A stretch of 7,045 nt of DNA from an uncultured Haemophilus sp. (GTDB taxonomy: Bacteria; Pseudomonadota; Gammaproteobacteria; Enterobacterales; Pasteurellaceae): positions 1-7,045 of the forward strand of contig NZ_CALJRX010000103.1 in assembly GCF_937976265.1 (NCBI RefSeq), given 5' to 3'. Below are positions 1 to 5,221 of the stretch, piece by piece. The stretch's first letter is position 1. Each line of letters starts with the position of its first letter. Both the position numbers and the translations under genes were made by a program. The notes under the pieces were generated by a model, which did not search any database, was not told the origin of the DNA, and saw only the letters and a program-made list of their open reading frames with translations.

Positions 1-73
1 CGGCTTGGGCAAGTCTAATCGAACTGAGCACGAAATAAAAGCCCGATTTGCAAAAATTGTGACAAATCTCACG

Positions 74-664
74 TTATTGCTCAATTTTTATACCAATATT
101 GGAGATTCCCTCCTGTTTTATCTCGTTTCGGAGGGATAAAATCAAGTCTACATCGCGTTTTTCACAGTCTTTGAGTAAGCGATAGACTTGCCATTGAAGG
201 TCAAGTTCTTCTTCAATTTCTTTACGGCTTTTCAGTTCAGTCTCAGAAAGAGCACGATCTTCTTGTGTTTCTAATAATGAACAAACCGTGCCTAACGAAA
301 TTTGGCTGATTTGAATCGCTTTTTCGAGTGTTTCGCCAGCGATAATGGCATGCAACAATTCACCTAGCGCTTCACAAGCATCAAGGGCTGGCACCACACC
401 AAAGAAGTCGTAATCATTCACATCAGGAATAATTTCTTCAAGCTTCTCTAATTGGTTCTCGAAATTGATTTTCGCCCCTTTAACGGTTAGAAATTCCCAT
501 ACTAAATTTAAAATGTTGTGATAGGTCTTTTCTGCTTGATCCTGTTCTGTCATTTGACAAAACAGGGCAAAGTTCGGTGCCATGCGTTCGCATAAGCAAG
601 CCATAAAGGTCAGATGTTGCCAGCTTTCAAGATTTTCGAGGCGCTTGTGAATTGGGTTTCGCAT
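74..664 (-). CDS. yjaG: YjaG family protein (DUF416), complete
   Basis: A 196-residue protein of the DUF416 family. Its length and sequence run in parallel with E. coli YjaG as recalled: the N-terminus NPIHKRLENLESWQHLTFMA (residues 3-22), then CERM, KINFENQLEKLEE (65-77), the PALDACEAL stretch (92-100) and a C-terminus ending SNIGIKIEQ. It is predicted soluble and mostly helical, with no signal peptide or membrane segment. No biochemical function is established for the family. The ATG lies 11 bases after the hemE stop, with a weak GAGAAGA ribosome site, so it is the last gene of the nudC-hemE-yjaG unit and probably depends on read-through from hemE. In enterobacteria the same gene sits between the hemE/nfi genes and hupA, so hupA may lie just beyond the left edge; that is not visible here. 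It contains no exact uptake sequence, unlike its two operon partners. Family assignment is sure, function unknown. Confidence 0.9.
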   Translation of the reverse strand: MRNPIHKRLENLESWQHLTFMACLCERMAPNFALFCQMTEQDQAEKTYHNILNLVWEFLTVKGAKINFENQLEKLEEIIPDVNDYDFFGVVPALDACEALGELLHAIIAGETLEKAIQISQISLGTVCSLLETQEDRALSETELKSRKEIEEELDLQWQVYRLLKDCEKRDVDLILSLRNEIKQEGISNIGIKIEQ

Positions 665-675
665 TTTCTTCTCGC

Positions 676-1740
676 TTATTTATGATAGGCTTTTGAGAAT
701 TCATGAATGGCATCCACGAAGATTTTTGGTGCACTTTCCGGTACATCTTGGTGGATTCCATGGCCTAAGTTAAATACATGGCCGCTGCCTTGTCCAAAAT
801 CAGCTAAAATTGACCGCACTTCTTGCTCAATACGCTCTGCAGGTGCATATAACACACTTGGATCCATATTGCCTTGTAGTGCCACTTTATGACCCACACG
901 CGCTTTCGCATCAGCCAAATTAACGGTCCAGTCTAATCCTAGTGCATCACAGCCTGTATTTGCCATGGCTTCTAACCATAAACCGCCGCCTTTAGTAAAT
1001 AAAGTCACCGGCACTTTACGACCATCGTGTTCACGAATTAAGCCATCGACGATTTTATGCATATATTGCAGAGAGAAGTCTAAATATTCACGATGACCTA
1101 AAACGCCGCCCCAAGTATCAAATACCATGACTGCTTGTGCACCTGCTTTGATTTGTGCGTTTAAGTATAAAATCACGGAATCCGCCACTTTATCTAATAA
1201 AAGATGCAAAGTTTGTGGTTCGGCATACATCATTTTTTTGATTTTATTGAAGGTTTTGCTACTCCCACCTTCAACCATATAAGTTGCCAGTGTCCACGGG
1301 CTACCAGAGAAACCAATCAGTGGCACTTCGCCTTTTAGTTCGCGACGAATTGTGCGAACAGCATTCATCACATATTGAAGTTCGCCTTCAGGGTCAGGAA
1401 TCGGTAAATTTTCGACCGCACTTTTATTTTCAATTGGACGGGCAAATTTCGGGCCTTCACCTGCACCAAAACTTAAGCCTAAGCCCATTGCATCAGGAAT
1501 AGTTAAAATATCTGAGAACAAAATAGCCGCATCTAAAGCATAGCGACGAAGTGGCTGTAAGGTCACTTCACAAGCTAAATCCGCATTGCGGCAAAGAGAC
1601 ATAAAATCGCCTGCTTCTGCACGTGTTGCTTTATATTCAGGCAAATAGCGTCCCGCTTGGCGCATCATCCATACGGGTGTCATATCCACTGGTTCACGTA
1701 ATAAGGCTTTTAAATAACGATCATTTTTTAATTCAGACAT
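676..1740 (-). CDS. hemE: Uroporphyrinogen decarboxylase
   Basis: HemE removes the four acetate carboxyl groups of uroporphyrinogen III to give coproporphyrinogen III in cytoplasmic haem synthesis. The 354-residue product has the usual full length. The first family signature, PVWMMRQAGRYLPEY, is at residues 22-36 and includes the substrate-binding R27 and R31. The catalytic aspartate is D77 in LFSDIL. The second signature starts GFSGSPWTLATYMVEG at 143-158 with Y154. The conserved histidine is H327 in FNLGHGIH. The start chosen is the ATG at 1740, giving MSELKNDRYL as in other HemE proteins, with AAAGGAAAG just upstream. The same frame is open a further 17 codons to an ATG at 1791, but that extension overlaps the end of nudC and is not family-like. 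The nudC stop is 10 bases upstream, so the genes are co-transcribed. Two uptake sequences lie inside, both in the coding sense. An intact gene implies the host makes its own protoporphyrin, unlike H. influenzae. Confidence 0.97.
   Translation of the reverse strand: MSELKNDRYLKALLREPVDMTPVWMMRQAGRYLPEYKATRAEAGDFMSLCRNADLACEVTLQPLRRYALDAAILFSDILTIPDAMGLGLSFGAGEGPKFARPIENKSAVENLPIPDPEGELQYVMNAVRTIRRELKGEVPLIGFSGSPWTLATYMVEGGSSKTFNKIKKMMYAEPQTLHLLLDKVADSVILYLNAQIKAGAQAVMVFDTWGGVLGHREYLDFSLQYMHKIVDGLIREHDGRKVPVTLFTKGGGLWLEAMANTGCDALGLDWTVNLADAKARVGHKVALQGNMDPSVLYAPAERIEQEVRSILADFGQGSGHVFNLGHGIHQDVPESAPKIFVDAIHEFSKAYHK
813..821 (-). repeat. DNA uptake sequence (in hemE, 3' part)
   Basis: ACCGCACTT on the + strand; AAGTGCGGT followed by CAATTTT in the coding sense of hemE, covering codons of EVRSI (residues 307-311). 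Confidence 0.92.
1415..1423 (-). repeat. DNA uptake sequence (in hemE, middle)
   Basis: ACCGCACTT on the + strand; AAGTGCGGT in the coding sense of hemE, read across K106-S107-A108-V109, a poorly conserved surface stretch of the enzyme. Confidence 0.92.
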
Positions 1741-1750
1741 GGACTTTCCT

Positions 1751-2545
1751 TTATTTATTTTGTTCCGCTTTGCAAAGCTCAAGCGTCGCATTAATTAATT
1801 TGAGTGCGATAGTACCTGTTGGCGGTAATTCTGGCAAGGGGGCAGCGCTAGAAAACCATTGTGCATCATGCAGTTCTGTTTCTTGCAGTTGAATTTCCCC
1901 GCTGTCGTAATCAGCTAAAAAGCCCACCATTTGTGAATTCGGGAATGCCCAAGGTTGGCTACCGAAATAGCGAATGTTTTTAATACGAATACCGGTTTCT
2001 TCAAAGACTTCGCGGCGAACGGCATCTTCAAAGGTTTCACCCACTTCCACAAAACCGGCTAGCGTGGTGTAAATACCTGCTTTGCCTGGCGTGTAATGGC
2101 GTTTATGGTTGGCTAATAAAATCTCTGTGCCACGGCGAACGGCGACAATAATCGAAGGGCAAATAACGGGGTAAGTACGATAGCCGCAACTTGTGCATTG
2201 AACCGCAAGCTCATCGTGGGTTTGTTCCGCTTTTTGACCGCACTTTCCGCAGAATTGGTGAGTTTTCAAAAAATGATTGATTTCCACGCCTCGGCTTAAT
2301 AAATGAAAATCGTCAGTTGGTAAAGATAACAAACTCCGTAAGGAAAGGTATTCTCGTTCATCTTGATCATTTTCTGCCATAAGCCATAAAGGTTGTGATT
2401 TCCATTTCCCGAGCAACATTGCTTTTTGCGTTGTGAGGCCGAGTTCCTTTGCTGATCCAAAAGGCAGATCATTTTCCTGCCAATAAAGCGTCGATCCTTT
2501 GGTGAACAGCCAATATCCCTGATCTTCGGGCTGAATTGCTTTCAT
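1751..2545 (-). CDS. nudC: NAD+ diphosphatase / deNADding Nudix hydrolase NudC
   Basis: NudC cleaves NADH and NAD+ to NMN(H) and AMP and, in E. coli, removes NAD caps from RNA 5' ends. The 264-residue protein has an N-terminal domain (about 1-90), a four-cysteine zinc site (C99, C102, C117, C120 in CGKCG and CTSCG), and a C-terminal Nudix domain. The Nudix box GX5EX7REUXEEXGU is complete: G164, E170, R178, E179, E182, E183, G185. The class-defining SQPWAFPNS follows at 196-204 and marks NADH-type substrates, separating it from MutT-like relatives. The start ATG at 2543-2545 follows a GAGA-rich weak ribosome site. It is the first gene of nudC-hemE-yjaG, with a TATAAT promoter about 35 bases upstream. 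An uptake sequence inside the gene encodes K101-C102-G103, including one zinc ligand. In hosts that depend on external NAD precursors (V factor, usual in Haemophilus), pyridine nucleotide turnover may carry extra weight; this last point is inference. Confidence 0.96.
   Translation of the reverse strand: MKAIQPEDQGYWLFTKGSTLYWQENDLPFGSAKELGLTTQKAMLLGKWKSQPLWLMAENDQDEREYLSLRSLLSLPTDDFHLLSRGVEINHFLKTHQFCGKCGQKAEQTHDELAVQCTSCGYRTYPVICPSIIVAVRRGTEILLANHKRHYTPGKAGIYTTLAGFVEVGETFEDAVRREVFEETGIRIKNIRYFGSQPWAFPNSQMVGFLADYDSGEIQLQETELHDAQWFSSAAPLPELPPTGTIALKLINATLELCKAEQNK
2237..2245 (-). repeat. DNA uptake sequence (in nudC zinc site)
   Basis: ACCGCACTT on the + strand; AAGTGCGGT followed by CAAAAAG in the coding sense of nudC, in frame as K101-C102-G103, so it supplies the codon of a zinc-ligand cysteine. 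Confidence 0.92.
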
Positions 2546-2567
2546 ATTTTTCTCTTTTTTATTCTAA

Positions 2568-2576
2568 AAGTGCGGT
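2568..2576 (+). repeat. DNA uptake sequence
   Basis: Exact AAGTGCGGT followed by CA and an AT-rich tail, as in the extended Haemophilus consensus. It lies in the nudC leader just downstream of the nudC -10 box, and also marks the left flank of the DUF3290/DUF421 operon. Confidence 0.93.
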
Positions 2577-2577
2577 C

Positions 2578-2583
2578 ATTATA
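2578..2583 (-). promoter_or_regulatory. -10 box of the nudC-hemE-yjaG promoter
   Basis: The minus strand reads TATAAT, a perfect sigma-70 -10 box, 32 bases before the nudC ATG. Transcription would start near 2571, giving a leader of about 25 bases that contains the uptake sequence. No good -35 box is present at 16-18 bases (TCGTTT or TTCGTT at best), so the promoter may be modest or assisted. It is the only candidate seen for the whole operon. Confidence 0.5.
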
Positions 2584-2627
2584 AAAGGGATTTTTCGGAA
2601 AAACGAATTTAATTTCTGTGATAAAAA

Positions 2628-2656
2628 TAGCCAGTCAGTTTTCGTTGTGCTACAGT
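2628..2656 (+). promoter_or_regulatory. Candidate promoter of the DUF3290/DUF421 operon
   Basis: TAGCCA (2628-2633, 4 of 6 to the -35 consensus), a 17-base spacer, and TACAGT (2651-2656, 4 of 6 to the -10 consensus) preceded by TGC, forming an extended -10 TGCTACAGT. Transcription would start near 2663, about 30 bases before the ATG. It is divergent from the nudC promoter with no overlap of the core elements. Assigned by eye. Confidence 0.45.
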
Positions 2657-2693
2657 GGCAACCTGTTTTTCTCTTTAAAATTAGGAATGACAA

Positions 2694-3149
2694 ATGTCTT
2701 TTTTCTCTTTTGCTTTTTTAGAAAATGCGATGTCTTTTGAAGGTTATTTTAAATATATCGCCATTTTTGTCTCGTTAGGTGCATTGCTTGTGGTGACAAG
2801 CTTATATTTACGTCATCGGTTACAAAACAAATATCGCGATCTCAGTATTATCTTTCTTTTATTAATTATTTTCTTGCTCGGTGTGCAATATAAGCAATAT
2901 GAGCGAAATGAAGTCTATGCAGCTAATATCTCTAGCTTGGTGACATTTTTAAATTCGGTGAAAGATAGTCAAAATTTACAGAAAGAAGATATTCGTACCA
3001 ATAGCCGTACATTAAAGAACGGCATGATTTTAAATATTCGGGATCAGTATTTCGAAGTCCATTTTAATAATGATTTTTCAGCGTATACCTTATCCCCAAT
3101 TAACTTAGTAAACCCGAATGTTACTGTGATTGATAAGGAGGATAAATAA
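2694..3149 (+). CDS. DUF3290 family membrane protein
   Basis: A 151-residue protein of a family best known from lactobacilli, streptococci and related Firmicutes, where it is usually encoded next to a DUF421 protein, as here. No function is established. Two membrane helices are clear: about residues 20-38 (YIAIFVSLGALLVVTSLYL) and 49-66 (a stretch rich in I, L and F). They are joined by a strongly basic loop (RHRLQNKYR). By the positive-inside rule that loop is cytoplasmic, which would place the soluble C-terminal part (about 70-151) outside the inner membrane. The start at 2694 has AGGA seven bases upstream and keeps the aromatic MSFFSFAFLEN leader; an internal ATG at 2730 has a poorer ribosome site. 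The stop overlaps the next start by one base (TAATG), so the two are translationally coupled. There is no uptake sequence inside. Family call by eye from the N-terminal pattern, the topology and the partner gene. Confidence 0.8.
   Translation: MSFFSFAFLENAMSFEGYFKYIAIFVSLGALLVVTSLYLRHRLQNKYRDLSIIFLLLIIFLLGVQYKQYERNEVYAANISSLVTFLNSVKDSQNLQKEDIRTNSRTLKNGMILNIRDQYFEVHFNNDFSAYTLSPINLVNPNVTVIDKEDK
3135..3141 (+). promoter_or_regulatory. Consensus Shine-Dalgarno site of the DUF421 gene
   Basis: AAGGAGG, a seven-base match to the anti-Shine-Dalgarno end of 16S rRNA, lies inside the end of the DUF3290 gene, seven bases before the overlapping start. It fixes the DUF421 start at 3149 and predicts efficient re-initiation. 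Confidence 0.85.
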
Positions 3150-3787
3150 TGGATGGCTACATATTATTAGGCTTAAAATTGGCCATGGGTATTGTTGGAC
3201 TCGTACTTCAAATTCACTTAATGGGCAAAGGCAACCTCGCCGCGCCGACCTCCGCGACGGATCAGGTACAAAACTATGTGCTGGGTGGCATCATTGGTGG
3301 TGTGATTTATAGTGATAGTATTGGGGTATTTCAGTTCTTTTTAGTACTCGTACTTTGGACATTATTGATTTTTACCCTTCGTTTTATCAAAAACAATAAC
3401 CAATTAGTTAAATCGTTGATTGATGGCAAACCAGTTGGGGTGATTTCAAACGGTAAGGTAAAAACCGCTGAATGTATGAAAAATGGTATTACTGCTTATG
3501 ACCTCATGTCTAAGTTACGTGCAGCCGGTATTTATGAAATCAGAACGGTTAAGCGTGCGGTATTTGACCCAAATGGACAACTTTCGATTATTCAATACAG
3601 TGATGAAGACTTACTTTATCCATTAATTGTTGATGGACAATTAGATAATGATGTTTTAGAAATTATTGATCGTGATGAAGAATGGGTTAAAGCTGAGTTA
3701 GAAAAACAGAACCTGACGGTTGACCAAGTGTATATTGGCGAATACTTGAATGGCCAGTTAGTCACACATTTATATGAAAACAAATAA
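3149..3787 (+). CDS. DUF421 (YetF-like) membrane protein
   Basis: A 212-residue protein of the DUF421 family, which includes B. subtilis YetF and E. coli YcaP; function unknown. The N-terminal part has about three membrane segments (near 4-22, 43-57 and 60-79). It ends in the basic RFIKNNNQLVK, which suggests that the soluble C-terminal domain is cytoplasmic. That domain shows the family layout of two similar halves: the first holds DGKPVGVISNGKV (92-104), then DLMSKLRAAGIYEIRTVKRAVFD (118-140) and NGQLSIIQ; the second starts PLIVDGQLDNDVLEII (158-173) and closes with YIGEYLNGQLVTHLYENK. A consensus ribosome site AAGGAGG at 3135-3141 sits seven bases before the ATG, much stronger than that of the upstream gene, so this protein may be made in excess of its partner. 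Its start overlaps the DUF3290 stop by one base. The stop is followed directly by a terminator. Not given a symbol because it is not clearly orthologous to yetF or ycaP. Confidence 0.87.
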   Translation: MDGYILLGLKLAMGIVGLVLQIHLMGKGNLAAPTSATDQVQNYVLGGIIGGVIYSDSIGVFQFFLVLVLWTLLIFTLRFIKNNNQLVKSLIDGKPVGVISNGKVKTAECMKNGITAYDLMSKLRAAGIYEIRTVKRAVFDPNGQLSIIQYSDEDLLYPLIVDGQLDNDVLEIIDRDEEWVKAELEKQNLTVDQVYIGEYLNGQLVTHLYENK

Positions 3788-3791
3788 AAAA

Positions 3792-3822
3792 AGACCGCAC
3801 CTTAAAAGTGCGGTCTTTTTTT
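3792..3822. terminator. Bidirectional rho-independent terminator built on an uptake sequence
   Basis: A perfect 9-bp stem, AGACCGCAC (3792-3800) with GTGCGGTCT (3808-3816), closes a 7-base loop CTTAAAA. A run of seven T (3816-3822) follows on the + strand, and a run of seven A (3786-3792) precedes it, giving a U-tract for minus-strand transcripts. It sits between the convergent DUF421 gene (stop at 3787) and tyrP (stop at 3831) and can end both. The right arm contains an exact uptake sequence. Confidence 0.95.
3806..3814 (+). repeat. DNA uptake sequence (in terminator stem)
   Basis: Exact AAGTGCGGT forming the right arm of the terminator. The left arm, ACCGCACCT at 3794-3802, is a reverse-oriented copy with one mismatch, so this is one full and one degenerate copy in inverted orientation, a known Haemophilus arrangement. 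Confidence 0.93.
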
Positions 3823-3830
3823 CGCTCATT

Positions 3831-5045
3831 TTAACCGACAACAAAAGGTAAATAACCCGCTCGGATGGCAAAAGGAATAGAAGTAATAATCACACCAAGT
3901 ACCAATACAAGCACTAACAATGCTTTACCGCCCCATACTCGGTATGGCAAGTTTGGATGGATTGAGCGTGCTTTCCAAACTAATGCTACCGGTAAAACTA
4001 CTGCGTAGAACGCGAACATTTGACCCGCATAACCCAGAGCGAGAATAAAACCTTCTGGATAGAAAAGGGAGAAAAGCACAGGGGGAATAAAGGTCATTAA
4101 ACCTAATGAAATACGCCCTGCATGAATATCAAAAGATTGTTTGAGTAAGTCTTCGATACATTCTAATAAACCTAATGCCACCCCTAAGAATGAAGTGACC
4201 AATGCTAAAGTGGAGAAGATTTTTACCGCATTCGCAATAATTGGGCTTTGGGTGATTTCTAAGGTTGCTTTCACCAAGCCATTTAACGTGGCGTCTTCAC
4301 GTAAAATTTGTAAAAACTCATTTTGGCTGAGTAAGCCGTGCGTCGAAAGCTGCCATAAAAAGTAAGCAAATAATGTGATGCCAGAACCCACTAAAATCGC
4401 AATGCGTAAGGATTTCACATTACCGTCTAAGTATTTATTTAAACTTGGAATGGAACCATGGAAACCAAATGCCGTGAAAAATACAGGGCTTGCAGAAATA
4501 ATTAAAGCGTTATCAATTGGCATCGCCATTAAGTTATCAAATTTGATGTTCGGTAGCATTAACGCGAGCACTAAGATAAAAGCAGCAATCATCACAAAGA
4601 ATAACACGCGATTGATTTTATCCACACTGTGTGTGCCGATGACAATAAAACTACCGAAGAAAATGGTGAATACTAGCACCGCGATTTTATTCATGGTGTC
4701 TTTATCGCCCATGGCTGGGAGTAAATCCATTAATAAGGAACCGCCACCACTCACATAAGCAGCAATCAAGGCATATAAAAAGACAATTAAAACAGTGGTG
4801 GAAATAATTCGCCCTGCTTTACCAAAATATTGCGCAGCAAGTGTGCCGATCCCTGCATCGCTGTCAGCGGTTTGATACAGTTCCACGAATAAAAGTGCGG
4901 TGAAAGTGAGCACCGCCCACAAGCCAATTAATAAGAAAACAGTCGCCGTTAAGCCAATCCCTGCAGAGGTGAGTGGCATTGCCAACATCCCCGCACCAAT
5001 CATGGTTCCTGCAACAAGTAAGGTACTTCCCACGGTCTTGTTCAT
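3831..5045 (-). CDS. tyrP: Aromatic amino acid permease, TyrP type
   Basis: An inner-membrane proton-coupled importer of tyrosine (or tryptophan) of the hydroxy/aromatic amino acid permease family. The 404 residues match the usual length and about eleven hydrophobic helices can be traced. The first helix carries the family motif VAGTMIGAGMLAMPL (11-25). Further hallmarks are YALIAAYVSGGGSLL (91-105), FTAFGFHGSIPSLNKYLDGN (190-209), LVTSFLGVALGLLE (282-295) and LFYPEGFILALGYAG (327-341), all close to E. coli TyrP as recalled. Tyrosine against tryptophan preference cannot be decided from sequence alone; H. influenzae is recalled to carry two such paralogues. The start at 5045 has AAGGAAG a few bases upstream. 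The gene is monocistronic: its own promoter lies on one side and the shared terminator at 3792-3822 on the other. A palindrome over the -35 box suggests repression, most simply by TyrR. One + strand uptake sequence lies inside, antisense to the reading frame. Confidence 0.93.
   Translation of the reverse strand: MNKTVGSTLLVAGTMIGAGMLAMPLTSAGIGLTATVFLLIGLWAVLTFTALLFVELYQTADSDAGIGTLAAQYFGKAGRIISTTVLIVFLYALIAAYVSGGGSLLMDLLPAMGDKDTMNKIAVLVFTIFFGSFIVIGTHSVDKINRVLFFVMIAAFILVLALMLPNIKFDNLMAMPIDNALIISASPVFFTAFGFHGSIPSLNKYLDGNVKSLRIAILVGSGITLFAYFLWQLSTHGLLSQNEFLQILREDATLNGLVKATLEITQSPIIANAVKIFSTLALVTSFLGVALGLLECIEDLLKQSFDIHAGRISLGLMTFIPPVLFSLFYPEGFILALGYAGQMFAFYAVVLPVALVWKARSIHPNLPYRVWGGKALLVLVLVLGVIITSIPFAIRAGYLPFVVG
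4893..4901 (+). repeat. DNA uptake sequence (in tyrP)
   Basis: Exact AAGTGCGGT on the + strand, antisense to tyrP. In the gene it is read as ACC GCA CTT, residues T49-A50-L51 in a membrane helix. Confidence 0.9.
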
Positions 5046-5082
5046 TTTATCTTCCTTAGGTTGTAATAATAAATTTACGATG

Positions 5083-5111
5083 ATTGTATTTTAATCTTTA
5101 CAGTGTGTAAA
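5083..5111 (-). promoter_or_regulatory. tyrP promoter
   Basis: On the minus strand, TTTACA (5111-5106, 4 of 6 to TTGACA) is followed after exactly 17 bases by TACAAT (5088-5083, 5 of 6 to TATAAT). Transcription would start near 5076, about 30 bases before the tyrP ATG. Good spacing and position make this the best-supported promoter in the window. Confidence 0.7.
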
Positions 5112-5123
5112 GTAGGGAAAACA
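5085..5123. promoter_or_regulatory. Candidate tandem TyrR operator at tyrP
   Basis: Positions 5096-5112 are a perfect palindrome, CTTTACA-GTG-TGTAAAG, over the tyrP -35 box. The TyrR box is TGTAAA-N6-TTTACA, the opposite arm order, so the palindrome is not a box by itself. Reading outward, however, 5085-5102 is TGTATT-N6-TTTACA (10 of 12 consensus bases) and 5106-5123 is TGTAAA-N6-AAAACA (9 of 12). That gives a stronger and a weaker box in tandem, 21 bases centre to centre, covering the -10, spacer and -35. A strong/weak pair overlapping the promoter is the known arrangement at E. coli tyrP. The palindrome is seen directly; TyrR is inference. Confidence 0.5.
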
Positions 5124-5146
5124 AAATTCTTCTACAAAATGTACGG

Positions 5147-5175
5147 TAGAAATGACCGCACTTTCCCGATAAAAT
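5147..5175 (+). promoter_or_regulatory. Candidate yicC-ygfZ promoter
   Basis: TAGAAA (5147-5152, 4 of 6 to the -35 consensus), a 17-base spacer and TAAAAT (5170-5175, 5 of 6 to the -10 consensus). Transcription would start near 5182, about 40 bases before the yicC ATG. An uptake sequence occupies the spacer. The promoter diverges from that of tyrP, with about 35 bases between the two -35 boxes. Confidence 0.45.
5155..5163 (-). repeat. DNA uptake sequence (tyrP-yicC intergenic)
   Basis: ACCGCACTT on the + strand, AAGTGCGGT on the minus strand, between the divergent tyrP and yicC genes and inside the spacer of the proposed yicC promoter. Confidence 0.92.
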
Positions 5176-5221
5176 AGCCGGCAAATCAATTAAGACAAGA
5201 GACAATAGTAGGAGAGCGCTT

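Noticed and set aside
45..68. GATTTG...CAAATC inverted repeat just after the yjaG stop, considered as the operon terminator
   Set aside because: Six-base A-T-rich arms with a 12-base loop and no T run directly after it on the minus strand; too weak to call.
1..73. Possible gene fragment at the left edge (for example the short + frame ending with TAA at 36-38, or an open minus frame)
   Set aside because: The pieces are too short to recognise and more than one frame is open; nothing supports a specific gene.
1741..1791. A 17-codon upstream extension of hemE starting at 1791
   Set aside because: It overlaps the nudC 3' end, does not match HemE N-termini, and the ATG at 1740 has its own ribosome site and the expected MSELKNDRYL start.
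2536..2721. A 61-codon + strand open frame across the nudC-DUF3290 gap
   Set aside because: Low-complexity translation, overlap with both neighbours and with the promoter region, no ribosome site; not a credible gene.
3792..3816. Terminator hairpin as a mobile-element terminal repeat or attachment site
   Set aside because: Inverted uptake sequences with T runs between convergent genes are a well-known Haemophilus terminator form; no transposase or target duplication is present.
4141..5094. Three + strand open frames inside tyrP (64 to 127 codons)
   Set aside because: They are antisense frames left open by the codon pattern of a hydrophobic membrane protein; lysine- and proline-rich translations resemble no family.
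5096..5112. The palindrome as a LexA or BirA site
   Set aside because: LexA needs CTGT-N8-ACAG and the BirA operator has a much wider spacing between arms; neither fits a 3-base centre.
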